A stretch of 64,000 bases of DNA from positions 1-64,000 of the forward strand of contig JAKTTT010000039.1 of assembly GCA_030581615.1 (NCBI GenBank), written 5' to 3'. This document shows, in pieces, positions 43,445 to 54,666 of the stretch. The notes under the pieces are model-generated. The model saw only the letters and a program-made list of their open reading frames with translations, was not told the DNA's origin and searched no databases. Position 1 is the first letter of the stretch; each line of letters opens with the position of its first letter. Made by a program: the position numbers and the translations under genes. Origin of the DNA: Alloascoidea africana (Eukaryota; Ascomycota; Alloascoideomycetes; Alloascoideales; Alloascoideaceae).

Positions 43445-45032
43445 AAGAGTGGTCGGGGCGGACGATCTGGGCGAGCCAATCGGAGCTGGAAAGCGCTTTG
43501 TGGAGAAGACGTCCCCAGTTGATGAGATGAATTGCAAGATGGGGGCAGAAGTTGGGAAAAGGCCGGGCGGAGGGCAGAAACCAGATCTCGCGGGCTGTCT
43601 GTTTCAGCACGTTGGCGCGAGCAGCGTGTTTGTGGTTGGTTCTTTCCTTCCATTGTTAGTGCTAGGCAGATCTCAAGCTGGGGTACAAAGCTGTATTCTC
43701 GGCCCTTCTCTGTTACATGTTGGCGGGCGAGCGTCTGCGCAGAGTTTGCTTTGGGTCTTGGCTGTAGACTTATGAGAGAAGTGGAAAAGCGGAAACAATC
43801 GCTGAGATCAGGTCTTGCGTGTGAATTTCTTTGAGCTCTGGTGACCAATCTGTTAGGAGGTTTGTTGCAATTCATTTGGCATAGTCTCTGCTAAAAGATC
43901 GGGGACACATACGGTATGTTGAATTCGCTAGAATCACACGCCCATAGCTTTACATTAGTCAACATTTCCACCATGTCTTGAAGCTTTGTTGGGAAGATCA
44001 CTGCCATGGTTATAATCTGGTTTTCGCTGAATAGCCGCTCAACAGTAATTTGCTGTAAACTGCCTTTTTGGGAAATTAATCGACTGGCCAGATTCAGGTT
44101 GAGAATCTCCTACGCTGGAAAACCATATTTTTATCGATTCTTTTTACTCTAGAGCTTACTTCCCTTAAAAAGGCACGATTTCTTGTGAGGATTTCTATTA
44201 TATGTCTCATTCATAATAATTAATTGTTGCAAATACGAATAGATCGTGCATAACTTCATGAATCAACTGTCATTAAATCGCTTTATATATAAGGGTCCTA
44301 AATTTTAAGCGCTTATAAATGTTCTCTGCGATTATGGTTGGAAATTTTATTCTTTTTAGTTTGTGCCAGCGTTTTCCTCGTTTATCCCATATTTGTATCA
44401 TCATTTCCTCAACCTTCTAATCAGCTTTCGTTCCTCCATCATCCAGTGTTAAGCATGCTCATATTTGTTTCTTAAAAAGACACATTACATACTATGAATG
44501 TTCAAATGTCTTTCCTTTCCTTCACATTGCAATTAGTTATGGCTAATGCTGTTCTTAATTCCTTGAGACCGTTAAATCTGAGGTTTCCACGTGTATGAGG
44601 TGTATATATTATATGCTACACATGGTCAAATGTTTCTTTGACAAAGGATTCTTCTTTCTTTTTGTGAACATTTCTGGGACAACCTATCAAAGTCATAGAC
44701 AATCTCGTTGTATCAATTTATTGACCAATATCAAGTCAAGCAAAAGAAATGCACACAGAGACAAATAAGTTGGAGCTGGAGCCATTGCCAACAAATGATC
44801 CATACATGGAATCAATACAAACTACAAAATACATGAGCCCTAAATATTACAAAAATTTATAAGATATGCCCATAAAAATCCCGCCTACTCATTCTGTCTT
44901 CATTTTTTCCATTTGCTATGTTCCGTCCGGGTTCCTTTGCAGTCAATCGTAGTATCAAGCTCCATCTCTTATACTATGATGTGGGTTACCCTACTAAACT
45001 TGTTTGTAAACTACAAAGGTCAACTTAAAATA

Positions 45033-45040
45033 CACGTGAT
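45033..45040 (+). promoter_or_regulatory. CACGTGAT box upstream of RPS5
   Basis: CACGTGAT matches RTCACRTG in reverse (Cbf1-type). It is ~140 bp upstream of the RPS5 start. In Candida albicans, Cbf1 and Tbf1 drive ribosomal protein genes, so a similar role is plausible. Confidence 0.45.
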
Positions 45041-45047
45041 ATATGAT

Positions 45048-45061
45048 AGGGCTCGCGCCCT
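45048..45061 (+). promoter_or_regulatory. AGGGC/GCCCT palindrome next to the CACGTGAT box
   Basis: A 14-bp interrupted palindrome with 5-bp arms and a TCGC spacer, starting 7 bp after the CACGTGAT box. It resembles, but does not match exactly, the Tbf1 motif (RMCCCTA). It may be a second activator site for RPS5. Confidence 0.3.
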
Positions 45062-45180
45062 TCTGATCGCCCTTAAATTAAACATGTGTAAATATGAGAA
45101 CACGCTTAACCACTGATCCAACCATCAAAATCAAAGGTATAGATATCACATACCTGCCAAAGGCCTCGAGATTGAACAAC

Positions 45181-45879
45181 ATGTCTGAATACGAAGAACA
45201 GGTCCCTGCGGAAGAAATTGAAGCTGAAGAGGTTGAAGACCTTGAAGAAGAAGTTGAAGTTCCAGAAGTCGAGCTAGCAACTGCCCTACCAGCCGATGTC
45301 AAGGCTGCTGCTGGTAACATCAAATTGTTCAACAAGTGGAGCTTTGAAGATGTAACAGTCAAGGACATTTCTCTCACCGACTACATTCAAATTCGCCAGC
45401 CTGTTTACACTTCACACTCTGCCGGAAGATATGCTGCAAAGCGTTTTAGAAAAGCACAGTGCCCCATTATTGAGCGACTTACAAACTCTTTGATGATGAA
45501 TGGACGCAACAATGGCAAAAAGTTGAAGGCTGTTAGAATCGTCAAGCACGCTTTGGAGATCATCAATGTTGTCACTGACCAAAACCCACTGCAAGTTGTG
45601 GTTGATGCCATCATTAACACAGGCCCAAGAGAAGACTCTACGAGAATTGGTTCCAGTGGTGCCGTAAGAAGACAAGCTGTCGATGTCTCCCCACTACGAA
45701 GAGTGAACCAGTCTATTGCACTATTGACTATCGGTACGCGAGAGGCTTCTTTCCGAAATGTGAAGACAATCGCCGAATGTCTTGCAGAAGAGTTGATAAA
45801 TGCTGCTAAAGGTTCCTCCAACTCCTATGCTATTAAAAAGAAGGACGAGTTGGAACGTGTTGCCAAGTCTAACCGTTAA
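45181..45879 (+). CDS. RPS5: 40S ribosomal protein S5 (uS7)
   Basis: Component of the small-subunit head near the mRNA exit. 232 aa from the ATG at 45181 ([12 protein letters not shown]), intronless. The N-terminus is acidic, then the conserved uS7 body: [86 protein letters not shown] and [21 protein letters not shown]. An in-frame ATG at 45094 would add 29 residues not found in the family and lies in the probable leader. Strong codon bias agrees with high expression. Confidence 0.97.
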   Translation: MSEYEEQVPAEEIEAEEVEDLEEEVEVPEVELATALPADVKAAAGNIKLFNKWSFEDVTVKDISLTDYIQIRQPVYTSHSAGRYAAKRFRKAQCPIIERLTNSLMMNGRNNGKKLKAVRIVKHALEIINVVTDQNPLQVVVDAIINTGPREDSTRIGSSGAVRRQAVDVSPLRRVNQSIALLTIGTREASFRNVKTIAECLAEELINAAKGSSNSYAIKKKDELERVAKSNR

Positions 45880-48453
45880 AGAAGAGCGTCTTCATTGTTT
45901 TATACCATACTATGCTTTTCTCTACCGCTTTTTCTCATCTCCCCCTTACCTTTATTCCCCATGACAACCTACTAGGTACCTCCAACACATACATATCAAT
46001 GTTTAATAAATGAAAAAGAACATACTAGCTGTTACAAACGTAGTTATGATTAACTAAGCCTTACGTATTTTTTTCCCATATTGTGGTGTTCAAAATTGCA
46101 GATATTTTGTTTCATGTCATTTCGCAGAACGATCTACCCCAAAGTTACTCTAGTAGGACTGCATCCTATTCTTCTCACATCTTTGCAATTCAGTCTAGTT
46201 TTCCCTGACCACCTCAGTAGTGCCATATGATGAATAGTAATAAATGGTTCCTTTAGGAGGATAATTTAGAGTTGGTGACATCTTCATAAGATGGATCAAG
46301 GATACATACCAGATTAGGTTATGTTCTTTCAGGAACTACATAAAAAGACTAGTCGGAAAGGTGGAACAAAACAGATAGTTTGACAATGAAAAGCGTTGTA
46401 TTAACAGTTATTCTTTTATTGTGCCATTTTTGTAGTTATTGGTAAATGTCACTGTCAGCTAACTTAGACCCTTTTTGTTAGTCCTTGTGGGCGGGATTCG
46501 AGCTATTCTGACGGTTTGTGATCAAAGAGAGAGGTTAGCGGCATTACTGCAATGCCTGAATCCCCAGCCAGAGTAGTTTAAATAATAGTACCGATGTTTT
46601 CTTCAGAGGTGATCGGATTCTGTGAGCAAAAGCGAATTCATCAAGCTTCTCAGGTGTCACAATCCTTCTGGCGTACCTGTTTAAGCTCCAAGAACATTGT
46701 CCCGGATTTTGCACTTTCCAGATGATCTGAAATTTAAACGACAAGACTGCCAGAATAGCTAGTTTGTGTTCTTTTGGGATCACAGTCATGTGCTATAGTG
46801 TCACTTTAAAGTACAGCAAGCTCTTACAAAACAAACCAGAAAAAGAAACTACTTGATCCTGGCTATAAGAAAGCAGTATCTTTATTCTTTCCAAAGCACA
46901 TTCAATCTACCATTTACACTCAATATGTTTGTGATCGTGCAACAACCTTCGCTTAGGTCTTTGTGAATCTTTCCGTTAATAGAGTTCGTTCTCATTGGTT
47001 CAGACCTTTTCGACTTGCACGGTAAACCAGAGTCTAACTCAAACTTGAATTTTTCCGAACGAATCCAGGGATAAAAGTATTTTCTAATCGCAAAATGACT
47101 GCTTCTTATCGATTGTTGTTATAGTACCACCGTAGGTTTGCCCCAATAGTAATCTTCCGGATTCGTTTGGACTTAACGGAGCATTATTCCGTATTTATTG
47201 TGTAGCCAACCATTCTTGTGAAGATATTGGTCATGTCTGAATTTAAGATCTGTTACAGAATCAGATTTTGGCCAATCTAGATTTGAAGAACATTGTTCTG
47301 CCCGGTGCTACTTGAGATCCATCAAGCCGTTCAGTGTATTCCAGTTCCTGCTTGACGGGTGAAGAGTATAAATCATCTGCGTGTTTGAGTATGCTGGCAC
47401 TTGCGTGATCCGGCATTGGGCGGTCAAGTCGAGAGCGTCCACCACGAAAATGTTCAACCTACTAGAATGTGCCACAGAGAATTCGTAAATATACGAATGC
47501 ATACGAGACACACTTGCAATACGGCTTAAACGCACTAGTTGGGATTTGCCCTACAAAATTTTCTAAAGGGGAAATAATGATTTCCAGTTGCGGGCAGTGT
47601 TAAAAACACAAACACATATTTTTGGTGTTCAAGGGCCGGTTACATACAATATTGGATTTTTGAGGTTTCACTTTTCGCGTCTCAGTTATTCCGGTCAGTA
47701 CCTTGCTCCTAGGAACGTTGGACTATCTCAACTGAAACCATAGAGATAGGAAACTAAAGAAGAAAAAACATTGTTTCTGGAAATACTGTTATGAGAGTAG
47801 CACCAGCAACTGAGCAGTGTTAGCTATTTAGTCTATGCCAATTTTATTCAAGCAAAGTCTATATTGCCTTCTATTATGTAGTGCAACTTTTGATAAAGCA
47901 AGTGTCAGTAGGGATATTTCGTGACCTTGAGGCGCTCTCAATAAGCCGCTAATGCAGACTTAAAAACGGCTAGCGATGGCGGGATAGTGGCCGATACAGG
48001 GATCACATCTAAAAACCAAAGCTATCAAAATTGATATTTTGGAAGCGTTCCCAAGCTCGTCATCATCAAACTCGAAGAAGGTTTTTTGGGATTGTGGATC
48101 AAGATGGGGATGAACCAAAAGCATACTAAGAAAGCCTTGTTTTCCTGTATGCACCAAACTAAGGTTATAATTGATTACCCAACCCCTTCTCCATATTTTT
48201 TTCCAAAGGCCTCTACTTTCCTTTCCTTTCCTCTTTTTCATTCTTGCACTTTATCTTTGCCACCCCTTTTCTCCCTTTTCTCTTTTTTATTCGTCATTGT
48301 TCTGCTTTTGATTTTTCAGACTTGAATCTATCTGGTCTTTTTTCTTACCGAGTCGTACTCTGTGGATTCTGGTGCTAAAAATTTCAACAAAATTAAGCTG
48401 TTTGACCGGGGCGTGCCTCATATTCCAACTGGCCAGCACTTTACACCAATCAA
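45880..48453. other. long intergenic region RPS5 to PIN4, 2.6 kb
   Basis: No secure gene. It contains one ATG-led 81-codon frame on the minus strand (46544-46789) with no known relative, and a strongly pyrimidine-rich stretch at about 48205-48325 in front of PIN4. I searched for tRNA boxes and LTR ends and saw none that hold up. Confidence 0.45.
46544..46789 (-). CDS. hypothetical small protein, uncertain
   Basis: An 81-aa frame with an ATG and an upstream in-frame stop: MTVIPKEHKLAILAVLSF, a central basic part (LNRYARRIVTPEKLDEF) and a hydrophobic C-terminus (TSVLLFKLLWLGIQALQ). I do not recognise it. Chance frames of this length are common in 2.6 kb of AT-rich DNA. Confidence 0.2.
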   Translation of the reverse strand: MTVIPKEHKLAILAVLSFKFQIIWKVQNPGQCSWSLNRYARRIVTPEKLDEFAFAHRIRSPLKKTSVLLFKLLWLGIQALQ

Positions 48454-50772
48454 ATGTTTATGAGCCAACAAAACAATAACCATGGGCATGCTAATCCCAC
48501 CCTTATGATGGATTCTGTGAATAGAAATCCTAATATTCATCTACCAGATCAGATCTCTGTTACGTCTTCCTCGGTTGCAGGTGAAAAGTTGGAAGATCAG
48601 CATCCTCATTCATCGGTAGATAATGGCATGCTTAGATCGGAATCGGTGGAAGCCTCAAAGCCATCCAACTTGTCTACAACACCAATTGTTTTCCCTAGTG
48701 AACAAAACATCATCCCAACAGCCTTGGTTATCAAAAATATTTGTTTTTCTGTCACCAAGGAGGAGCTTTTGAGCTTCATGCAGTCATTCTCGCTGCCTTT
48801 GCCTTACGCATTCAACTACCATTATGACTCCGAGTCTGGAAACTTTCACGGGCTTGCCTTTGCTAATTTCAATTCTTCTTATGAAACGAACCTGGTATTC
48901 AAGATACTTAACGGTAAAGAGATAAAAGGCCGAAAGCTTAAGGTTGAATACAAGAGAATGTTAACCACAGAGCAACGTAAAAAGCTGGAAAAGATGAAAA
49001 AAGAAAAGAAGCAAAAATCAAAAAGCTCCGCATCGAAGAACAATAACAATAATTCTTCAGCCGGCGGGGTAAATAATGCCCGATCTTCTGGAAAGAGTTC
49101 TGGTGGTGATTCTAATGTCCCCAACTGCAATGAGAATTTGGCTCCCTCAAATAGTGTTTATCATAATGCCAATGGGGGCCTCAAAATGTCGAACGTAACA
49201 ATCAACACGATTCCCTCGCCATCGTCTCTGTCTAGTTCTATTATTGGAAACGCAAGCAATGCTTCGCCAATATTTAATGATTCTATCTTACAAACTACAA
49301 ATGGCCTTTTGAATTATCGAAACTTTAACAATTATAACAACTCTATCCCCCAGCCAAAATCAGCGCTTGAAATCGCAGGATTAAACCACCGCGATTTTGA
49401 CCACTCTCAAAAGGTAGATACTAATGATCCTTATGCCTATTCCCTATACACCCAGATGGTCTTATTCAAAGAGGACCAATCGCAAAATCTTCCCAGGTTG
49501 GTGTATCGTGTATCAAATGATATCAACAATGGCGGTTCTCCAGCATCGTCATCTATAGCGCAAACGAATCTCATTTTGTCTCTTGCCACTAGACTTGGGT
49601 TAGTGGCTAACATAGAACGTACGAAAACTGAATCGTTGATTTATGTGTCAAGAAATGAACATATAAACATGAGTCGAAGTGTTTCGGATATCCGAAGTTT
49701 GAGTTCTGAATTTGAAACGATGAACTTGAGAAACGATCACCAGCCTCTGAGATCCTCTCTAGATGGTAACGCTTATCCTCCGTTTGGTACTGACATGTTT
49801 AAGGCCAGGTCTGGTTCAAATTCCAGCGCCGAGTCTTCCTCATCCTCATTTGCCAGAAACCTGGGCTATCTCAACGGGAATAATGTTGGGGGCTATAACT
49901 CCAACTTCACAAATTCGAAAAAAGACAACAACATGACCAAACAGAAAGCGCCTATTCCTATCAGATCGTACGCTTCTCAATCTCAGTTAAATTTGCTTAA
50001 CTCATCTAGTTTGACCAGTATCTCCGATATTTCAAGCACTTCGAGCACCTCTAATGTCTCTTCTAGATTGACACCCTTGTCGTCTTCTAATAATGCCCTT
50101 TACGGTTTTTCTTCGCCCCCATCACAACAACAGTTTGCATCAACATCTACAACACCTGTAAACTATTCCCAGTATACAGCGGGCTTGTTTACGTCGAGAA
50201 CTAATAATCGTGCTGCAGGCGATTTTAACAACTTTCTTCAACCAAACTATCTTCACACTCAAAAGCAAGCACTGGGTCAAAATTTTGGTTCAAACCAACA
50301 CCATAGCCAGCCCAGCCAACTGACCACTGGTCTAAGTTGTTCCTCGTCACAACAGAATTTGCTTAATTATGCAGACAAACAACCTTTTGGATTTGATACC
50401 CTTGGAAGGTCACCTTCTGCATTGGGAAATAGAAATCATGACGGCAATTCGCTTAGTTTCAATCAACTATTGAACTCCAATCCTGGAATTGTCAACGGTG
50501 GACAGCATGACGGGTTTGACGATTCAATTGGAGCCCAAAATCAGAATCAGAACCAGAACCAAGGCAGAAGAGCGTTACTTAATGATTATCTCCACTCAAA
50601 CTCTTTCTCCTCCATTGCTACTGCAACTCCTGGTGAGATTGACATTTCGAAGTATGGAAGTCTTCCGCAATCGTCTTCAAGTAGCACTATTGGCCTAAAC
50701 CAGCAATTACGTTTTCAAGATTTGAACAAGGTTAAAACGGGCTGGGGAGAGCATTTTTCTAAGTCATCTTAA
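48454..50772 (+). CDS. PIN4: RRM protein, Pin4/Cip1-like
   Basis: Intronless, 772 aa. An RRM at residues ~88-165 reads TALVIKNICFSVTKEELL, LPLPYAFNYHYD, FHGLAFANF and LNGKEIKGRKLKVEYKRML, which is the Pin4 (Mdt1) version of the fold. A second conserved part, near residues 320-395 (NDPYAYSLYTQMVLFKED and ILSLATRLGLV), resembles the R3H-like region of S. pombe Cip1/Cip2. Long Asn/Ser/Gln-rich tracts, including a QNQNQNQNQ run, fill the rest. In S. cerevisiae Pin4 links the DNA-damage checkpoint and mRNA turnover. The ATG at 48454 is followed two codons later by another in-frame ATG, so the true start is ambiguous by two residues. Confidence 0.88.
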   Translation: MFMSQQNNNHGHANPTLMMDSVNRNPNIHLPDQISVTSSSVAGEKLEDQHPHSSVDNGMLRSESVEASKPSNLSTTPIVFPSEQNIIPTALVIKNICFSVTKEELLSFMQSFSLPLPYAFNYHYDSESGNFHGLAFANFNSSYETNLVFKILNGKEIKGRKLKVEYKRMLTTEQRKKLEKMKKEKKQKSKSSASKNNNNNSSAGGVNNARSSGKSSGGDSNVPNCNENLAPSNSVYHNANGGLKMSNVTINTIPSPSSLSSSIIGNASNASPIFNDSILQTTNGLLNYRNFNNYNNSIPQPKSALEIAGLNHRDFDHSQKVDTNDPYAYSLYTQMVLFKEDQSQNLPRLVYRVSNDINNGGSPASSSIAQTNLILSLATRLGLVANIERTKTESLIYVSRNEHINMSRSVSDIRSLSSEFETMNLRNDHQPLRSSLDGNAYPPFGTDMFKARSGSNSSAESSSSSFARNLGYLNGNNVGGYNSNFTNSKKDNNMTKQKAPIPIRSYASQSQLNLLNSSSLTSISDISSTSSTSNVSSRLTPLSSSNNALYGFSSPPSQQQFASTSTTPVNYSQYTAGLFTSRTNNRAAGDFNNFLQPNYLHTQKQALGQNFGSNQHHSQPSQLTTGLSCSSSQQNLLNYADKQPFGFDTLGRSPSALGNRNHDGNSLSFNQLLNSNPGIVNGGQHDGFDDSIGAQNQNQNQNQGRRALLNDYLHSNSFSSIATATPGEIDISKYGSLPQSSSSSTIGLNQQLRFQDLNKVKTGWGEHFSKSS

Positions 50773-53457
50773 TGGGTGGATAGCGCTAGCGGCTTTTTTT
50801 TTTAATTTTTGTCTTTGGCTCTGCCTTCCTTGCTCTTGCTAGAACTTAGCTTTGTTGCTGAGTTAGCCTCCGTTTTCGTCTGACTATTTTAGTTCACTAT
50901 AGCATAGAGCTATTTTCCTAATGACGTTATGATATTGGCGAATTTTCAACCAGCAAGCGTTTACCAAAAAACTTCTATCAGTTGAATTTGTGTCTAAATT
51001 GTTCTTTTACCCCACAAATTTGTCTTACCACTACACTCAGAACAGAAGTCGATAATTATGATGTCTATTTTCACCTTCAAGAATCAAATAAAATACAATT
51101 GATGTAGCATCAACAGATATCATGAATGACAAAAAATGACAACAACAAACTTATGTTTATGTTTTTTCCTGTTCTTACAATTCTTGACTTTGTGTTTTTA
51201 ACGTCATTGTTGTTGCCCTTTCAATTTTTTCTATTTTTGCCATTGCTTTGATTGGTTCCATCCCTAATGGACCTACTGGAGGTCAATCATTTGTTCTTTG
51301 TCAATGCTGCACTCGTTTCACTTGACGGACGGTATGATCATAACATTATCACCACATGATAGTTTACGTGTATTCTATCAAGTCCAATATTTTGTTATTT
51401 TACCCTTTTATATCAACTTGGGCAAGAAAGGCCCTTTTTGGTTCCAAAACAAAAAAAGGGACGAAATTTTGTTTTATGCTCTTTTATAGAGATTATTTAA
51501 AAAACTTTGAGTACTGTATAGATCCGTTCTCCCTTAACTTTTGAGTCTTTTCATATTTGTATCCTTCCTAGTTTTATAGTCGTTTTACATATGAACGTTC
51601 TTTTTATTACTTTAGCAGAAAAGACAAGTCCAAGTTCCTTAAACTATAATATGATCAGAAAAATTGGAACAAAAACCATAGTTAACAAATTGGAGATGTA
51701 TTCGAAAACGTAGTCGGTGAGCCTCGGCAAGTCTCGTTCTTCTTGATATCACTAATAGAATTAATGAGACTCAACCGAAAGGAGGTGCTGACGGTCATAT
51801 AATGTTTTAGACTCACATAACGCCCTGAATTTCTTCGCCATTTCAGCGTGTTTAAAATTTGTCTCATGGGTGATATATTTATTATTTGATTAAGTCAACC
51901 AATTGTTACCATACTACACCATGTCCCTATAGCTAGTGAAATAAATTTATTATTATCTGTTAAGGTCTCAAATCCAATAATAGTTTAAAAGAGCATCACC
52001 AGTTGGAGAGGCTAGAACCAATTGACGTAGTTCGGGAGATATATTGAGGTGCAATCTCAGGCCAGTAAACCGTTTGGTAAATATTTGGTCCCGTGGGGAA
52101 TTGAATATTTTCTCCGTAGTTCGAGTACCGTGAAGCGTTCATTTTGCTGTTAGATCTCCTCATTTATTGTCAATTGAGTTTACGATATGTAAATCCTTTA
52201 TTTATTTTTTGATAGCTGTAAGCATCGGGTCACGGATACAGATTGGGCAATGTCTATTTCATGTGAATTCTTCGTTTGAATACTTATTATACAGGTCCAA
52301 TTGCGAATTTAGAAGATATACACCTGGTGCCTTTAGGTACCATATTGTTTGCTTTTCATGAGGAAGGATGGCATGAGACAAAATAACGGTTTGTGTTACT
52401 ATGTAATAGAATCATGAGCCGTTGAACCATCATGATGCACTACACCATGTAAGAGCACAGAAAGCTGTCACTCTAACCTATGCATGGGCGGAAGCAAGCA
52501 TAAGCAATCCTGTGTGACCCAGGCGCGGCGATGACAGTCATCTTCCTTTGACACTTGATGGAAGGCGCCCTTCTTGAAGTTGGCTGCTTTCCAAAGAGGC
52601 AATAATTCTGCAAAGCTTCGCTCTTTCGGAATCTAATGATCATTTGTAGGCCAAAATCTGAGATCATGAATGCTACTTGCAGGATAATCAGTAGAGAAGA
52701 ACAGTTGATCGTCGTTTACTCATCGAAATGACGGTATCGGAGAGCGATTGCTGCTGAGATTCGTATCAAGTACAGACCATAAGATCATCTTTTGAAGTGC
52801 ATGCTTGTAGAAAAGCAGATGCTCTTGTATTGACACCAAGGTTTCGTTATTCCGCGTTGGTTTAGTAGTATATTAGATCAAGTTGTTATTGATCCGAATT
52901 GGCATTGCTGTGCTTTATTAAAAAATAAGCTGAATTGAATTCAAGCAATTGAGGCTCCCCAATTTAATAACATTAAACTGAAATTTTGAACGCTCTCCCG
53001 CAAGTGTCTAAACTTTTAATAGATTGAGTATAGAAGTGGCTACTCCTTGCCTTGTAATCATAGATGATATGTGTTCTGAAGCAGCTTCTCAATACACGGA
53101 CTACCAAAAATTTCAGAATAGTCTGTCTTGTAAACACGTACTTCTGACCTATAAAATTGATTTCCAGAAAAAAGATAAGTATTAAATGCTACAAGAGTAT
53201 GGATCTAAGTATCCCAGGCGCTATACATATATGAACACCACTTGGACTATGCAATCTATGATGCTTTAGAGGAAATAGTTGTGGCCACAGAAAAATATAG
53301 AATCACAAGACAGAACAAAAAATGCAGGCTTCAGTTATTGAGTTTTAAAATCAAGGAAAACAAGTGTGCCATTCTCAGGTTTATAGATGACTGTGATAAA
53401 AATGAAAAATCAAACATAAGGCTCATTCAAAACGGATTGTTATTGTATAGTTTGGGT
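50773..53457. other. long intergenic region PIN4 to Dot6/Tod6-like gene, 2.7 kb
   Basis: AT-rich, with poly-T just after PIN4 (near 50797). No secure gene or RNA. The last ~400 bp holds a plus-strand open frame that converges on the next gene (see findings). Confidence 0.45.
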
Positions 53458-54666
53458 TCATCTCTCCCCGATAGTGTTTATGATGCTCCAAATCGGTGGG
53501 AGGATAGTTTTAACGTGTGGCTCAACAGTGTACACATTTGGCGAGCTATAATCAGGGGTTTGAGCTGGAGAGGGAAGAGTACATGGGCAATTAACGGGAG
53601 TATAACTAGGACAAGACTGGATCTCAGGAGAAAAAGCGGTGGAAATTGGTGATGACACTGATTTTGAAGGCGTCAGAGGAGTCATAGAACTCTTCCAACT
53701 GTCATCGTTTCCAGTAGTGCTTTTGTGGCACTCTTGACAATTTGATTCTGAAATCGACATTGGAGGGAGAGAACAGGCTGTTTTGAGTGAATTGGAAATA
53801 GTCGCTGGAGGAAGTAGGGTTTGCAAAGGGCGATGCATATCCAAATCGCTTGTGATGGTTGAAAGGTGCGGAAGATGAATGCCACTAGCAACCTTCTCAT
53901 TATCCTGAGAATTCAAATAAGATTTGGGACTGGTTTGAAGCACTTCAATTTTTTCTGAGGTAGTTCTGACCTGTAAAATTTCTAGACGCTCACTGATTTC
54001 TTGAGAAGTTTTCAGAGGAAAGATTAGTGAAATCTCCCTCGCAGCTATTCCTCTGCTTGCCAAAGCTAAAATAAGTTTATCAGAAGCTGGCATCCATTCT
54101 CCACCTTCACCGTTTATAGCCATAAAGGTAGAAGGACAGGTAGCACATCTTACGTGACTTGTTTTGCTTCTGGTCTTACTATAGCTCTTATGCTGAGGCT
54201 TGATGTCTCGACTCGTCAGTCGACGCCATCTAAACTGACAGGCATTTGGCGTCCGATCTCTGAAATAGGACGCAATTTCTTTCCAACCTAACCTTTGCTC
54301 CTCTTTCAGGTACTTTAATAGGATATCGTCCTGTGTACTCCAAGAAACAGGAACGGTGCTGACAAGCTTTGTTAGTAAATATTTTACCACGGCAATTTGA
54401 GATTAATTAATAAATGCTTACGCTGTCGTTAAGTGTTTGCTAAATGTCAATTTTTCTTTTTGTTTCGTGGAGAATAACGACTTTGCGGGTCTGTGTGAAG
54501 AAGAAGGAATGATGGCTGATAACTCAGGTTTTGTGTTTACTCTGGGCGTGGAGTAGCATTGGGAGGACAGCTTTGATTGATCTTTTGAAGAAAATTCAAA
54601 ACAGGCAGGAGTTGACTCAAACTGATATCCCTGGCTTGAAATAATTTTGTTTTGAGAGTGTCGCAT
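53458..54666 (-). CDS. Myb-domain transcription factor, Dot6/Tod6-like
   Basis: Two exons (54666-54422, 54358-53458; donor GTAAGC; CTAAC followed by AAAGCTTGTCAG at the acceptor) give 381 aa. The Myb/SANT repeat reads VSWSTQDDILLKYLKEEQRL, then GWKEIASYF and RTPNACQFRWRRL, the exact style of S. cerevisiae Dot6/Tod6, repressors that bind the PAC box of ribosome-biogenesis genes. A second, weaker Myb-like unit follows (EWMPASDKLILALASRGI and EISLIFPLKTSQEISERLEIL). The C-terminus is Ser/Thr/Pro-rich with many SP/TP sites, as expected for a kinase-controlled repressor. The splice was chosen because it alone joins the frame to TVPVSW. The N-terminal exon could have a further upstream exon. Confidence 0.7.

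Larger units (their letters stand above)
43349..45180. other. YAT2/RPS5 divergent intergenic region, 1.8 kb
   Basis: The YAT2-proximal ~400 bp is GC-rich (around 65% at 43441-43500) with a CCAAT box in AGCCAATCGG near 43476; open frames there on both strands look like by-products of GC richness. The RPS5-proximal 1.3 kb is AT-rich, with another CACGTG near 44588. Confidence 0.5.

Noticed and set aside
43215-43875. Overlapping long frames on both strands near the YAT2 promoter
   Set aside because: They are by-products of the local GC richness, overlap YAT2 coding DNA, and encode no recognisable motif.
45094-45180. 29-residue N-terminal extension of RPS5
   Set aside because: uS7 proteins do not have it; the ATG at 45181 gives the normal start.
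46485-46515. Sequence resembling a tRNA B box (GGGATTCGAGC)
   Set aside because: The flanking bases cannot form a T-arm stem on either strand and no A box or acceptor stem is seen.
45880-48453. Transposon or LTR remnant in the long spacer
   Set aside because: No terminal repeats, target duplications or reverse-transcriptase-like frames could be seen.
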